Below, in pieces: positions 62,982-64,000 of a stretch of DNA of 64,000 nt. The number at the start of each line of letters is the position of its first letter. Positions within the stretch are counted from its first letter, which is position 1. Origin of the DNA: Kibdelosporangium persicum. GTDB taxonomy: Bacteria; Actinomycetota; Actinomycetes; Mycobacteriales; Pseudonocardiaceae. The DNA lies in the NCBI RefSeq assembly GCF_013280595.1, contig NZ_JAAATY010000013.1, forward strand, positions 124,001 to 188,000, given 5' to 3'. The notes below the pieces were generated by a model. That model saw nothing but the letters and a program-made list of their open reading frames with translations, ran no database searches and was not told the DNA's origin. A program made the translations under genes and the position numbers.

Positions 62982-64000
62982 CGCTGGGTCACGGGCATGG
63001 CGGCGGCGGTGATGTCGACGTCCTTGCTTTCCTTGGACAGCCAGAACGCCACGAACGAGATCACCGCCGTGAAGATCATCCACACGGCGACAAGCCAGCC
63101 CTTCCCGCCCGCCTGTGCCACCAGGGCGGCCGCGATGAGCGGGGAGAACCCGCCGAGCGCGGCGCCGATCTCCCTGGATGCCGCGAATCCGGTGTAACGG
63201 ACCCGTGCGCCGAACAGTTCGGCGTAGAACGCCGGTTGCACCGCGATCATCGGTGCGAACCCGAGCGTGGTGGCCAGGACCAGCGCGATCCAGATCAGCA
63301 CGGGCTCTCTGGTGTCGAGCAACAGGAAGAACGGGAACGCGAACGCCGCCGTGAAGACCACGCTGAACAGGTTCAGCGGCCGCCGGCCGATCCGGTCGGA
63401 CAGCGCGCCGTACACCGGTTGCAGCGCGATGACGATGACGCTGAAGATGATCACGCCGGTCAGGCCGACCCAGCGCGGTAACGCCAACGTCTTGGTGATG
63501 TAGGTCAGGCTGTAGGTGGCGTAGATGTAGACGACCGCGGTGTCGCAGATGTGCGCGCCGATGCCGATCAGGAAGTTGCGCGGGTAGTGGCGGATCGCGT
63601 CCAGCACAGGCAACTTCACCGTGGTCTGGTCCGCGGACATCCGGCGGAACACCGGCGACTCGGCCACGCGCAGCCGGACGTACAGGGCGACCGCGATCAG
63701 CACGAAGCTGAACAGGAACGGGATCCGCCACGCCCAGGCGAGCACGGTCGCCCGGGAAAGCAGTTCCACCAGCAGGAACACCGCGGTGCCGGACAGGAGT
63801 CCGATTTGGACGCCGGTTTGCGCGAACGACGTGAAGAACCCGCGTCTCCCGGCGGGCGCGTGCTCGGCCAGCAACGTGGACGCGCCGCCGAATTCCGCCC
63901 CGGCGCCGAGCCCTTGGCACATCCGCAGCACGGTCAGGATGATGGGTGCCGCCACGCCGATGGTGTCGTACGTCGGCAGCAGGCCGATCAGTCCGGTGGA
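62978..64000 (-). CDS. MFS transporter, metabolite:proton symporter type, truncated at window edge
   Basis: At least 340 residues of a transporter are present; the frame stays open to the right edge, so the N-terminus is missing. It has about nine of twelve helices and GAEFGGASTLLAEHAP, RIPFLFSFVLIAVALYVRL and ALSDRIGRRPLNLF, as in the metabolite:H+ symporter (MHS) family. It is co-transcribed with the polyol dehydrogenase and probably imports its substrate or a related sugar acid. Confidence 0.85.
   Translation of the reverse strand, partial: STGLIGLLPTYDTIGVAAPIILTVLRMCQGLGAGAEFGGASTLLAEHAPAGRRGFFTSFAQTGVQIGLLSGTAVFLLVELLSRATVLAWAWRIPFLFSFVLIAVALYVRLRVAESPVFRRMSADQTTVKLPVLDAIRHYPRNFLIGIGAHICDTAVVYIYATYSLTYITKTLALPRWVGLTGVIIFSVIVIALQPVYGALSDRIGRRPLNLFSVVFTAAFAFPFFLLLDTREPVLIWIALVLATTLGFAPMIAVQPAFYAELFGARVRYTGFAASREIGAALGGFSPLIAAALVAQAGGKGWLVAVWMIFTAVISFVAFWLSKESKDVDITAAAMPVTQR

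Overview
The window is high-GC actinomycete DNA with GTG and TTG starts, ATGA-coupled operons and several probable leaderless promoters. The gene families and the make-up of the central locus suggest the family Pseudonocardiaceae. The central locus (about 10.8-44.6 kb) is a type II polyketide gene cluster for an aromatic compound, with an added amino-acid-derived starter-unit module. From memory, a type II PKS with two adenylating enzymes, a PLP decarboxylase, an extra ACP and several oxygenases matches the published description of the azicemicin cluster (an aziridine-bearing angucycline made from aspartate, Kibdelosporangium). I take this to be that pathway or a close relative; no database search was possible.

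Layout. 0-6.1 kb: a poly-gamma-glutamate-like envelope locus (HAMP membrane protein, PgsB-like ligase, PgsC-like membrane protein, NlpC/P60 hydrolase) with a truncated divergent gene at the left edge. 6.1-10.8 kb: ordinary metabolic genes (luciferase-like oxidoreductase, deaminase, TPR protein, isochorismatase, secreted GH6 glycosidase, a Methyltransf_19-type methyltransferase). 10.8-20.9 kb, minus strand: a tightly coupled starter-unit operon (O-methyltransferase, BtrH-like/ACP fusion, aspartate-type AMP ligase, PLP decarboxylase, ACP, two acyl-CoA-dehydrogenase-like flavoproteins, phosphopantetheinyl transferase, second BtrH-like protein, second adenylation enzyme). 21.1-23.2 kb, plus strand: methyltransferase, TcmI-type cyclase and a stand-alone acyltransferase. 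23.3-35.7 kb, minus strand: the PKS operon (FAD hydroxylase, KS-alpha, CLF, ACP, ketoreductase, aromatase/cyclase, FAD hydroxylase, SDR, acyl-CoA carboxylase beta and epsilon, FMN reductase, luciferase-like monooxygenase, shortened FAD protein). 35.9-44.6 kb: OmpR-type regulator, SnoaL-like protein, flavin/F420-fold protein, MFS exporter, HxlR/SDR pair, another FAD hydroxylase and a P450.

Proposed logic (inference): one AMP ligase loads aspartate through its side-chain carboxylate onto the small ACP, the PLP enzyme decarboxylates it to a beta-alanyl thioester, the second adenylating enzyme may add a protecting aminoacyl group, and the acyltransferase moves the unit to the PKS ACP. KS/CLF extend it with malonyl units, KR, aromatase and TcmI-type cyclase fold the chain, and the hydroxylases, P450, flavin monooxygenase and methyltransferases decorate it. 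The BtrH-like proteins and the two flavoproteins are the least explained parts and are candidates for deprotection and aziridine formation.

44.6-64 kb: an ECF41-type sigma factor with DoxX, WrbA and SnoaL-like genes, a sugar-type ABC ATPase, a FadD-type ligase with a KstR-like operator, a second NAD-dependent DNA ligase, a frameshifted XRE regulator, an AraC regulator, a secreted I36-like protein, a Rox-like rifampicin monooxygenase, an RtcB homologue, an IrtAB-like ABC pair, a polyol dehydrogenase and a truncated MFS transporter.

Five near-identical palindromes of about 50 bp with a conserved GTTCTAAC loop are scattered through intergenic regions, four of them between convergent genes. Two carry the stop codon of the adjacent gene.
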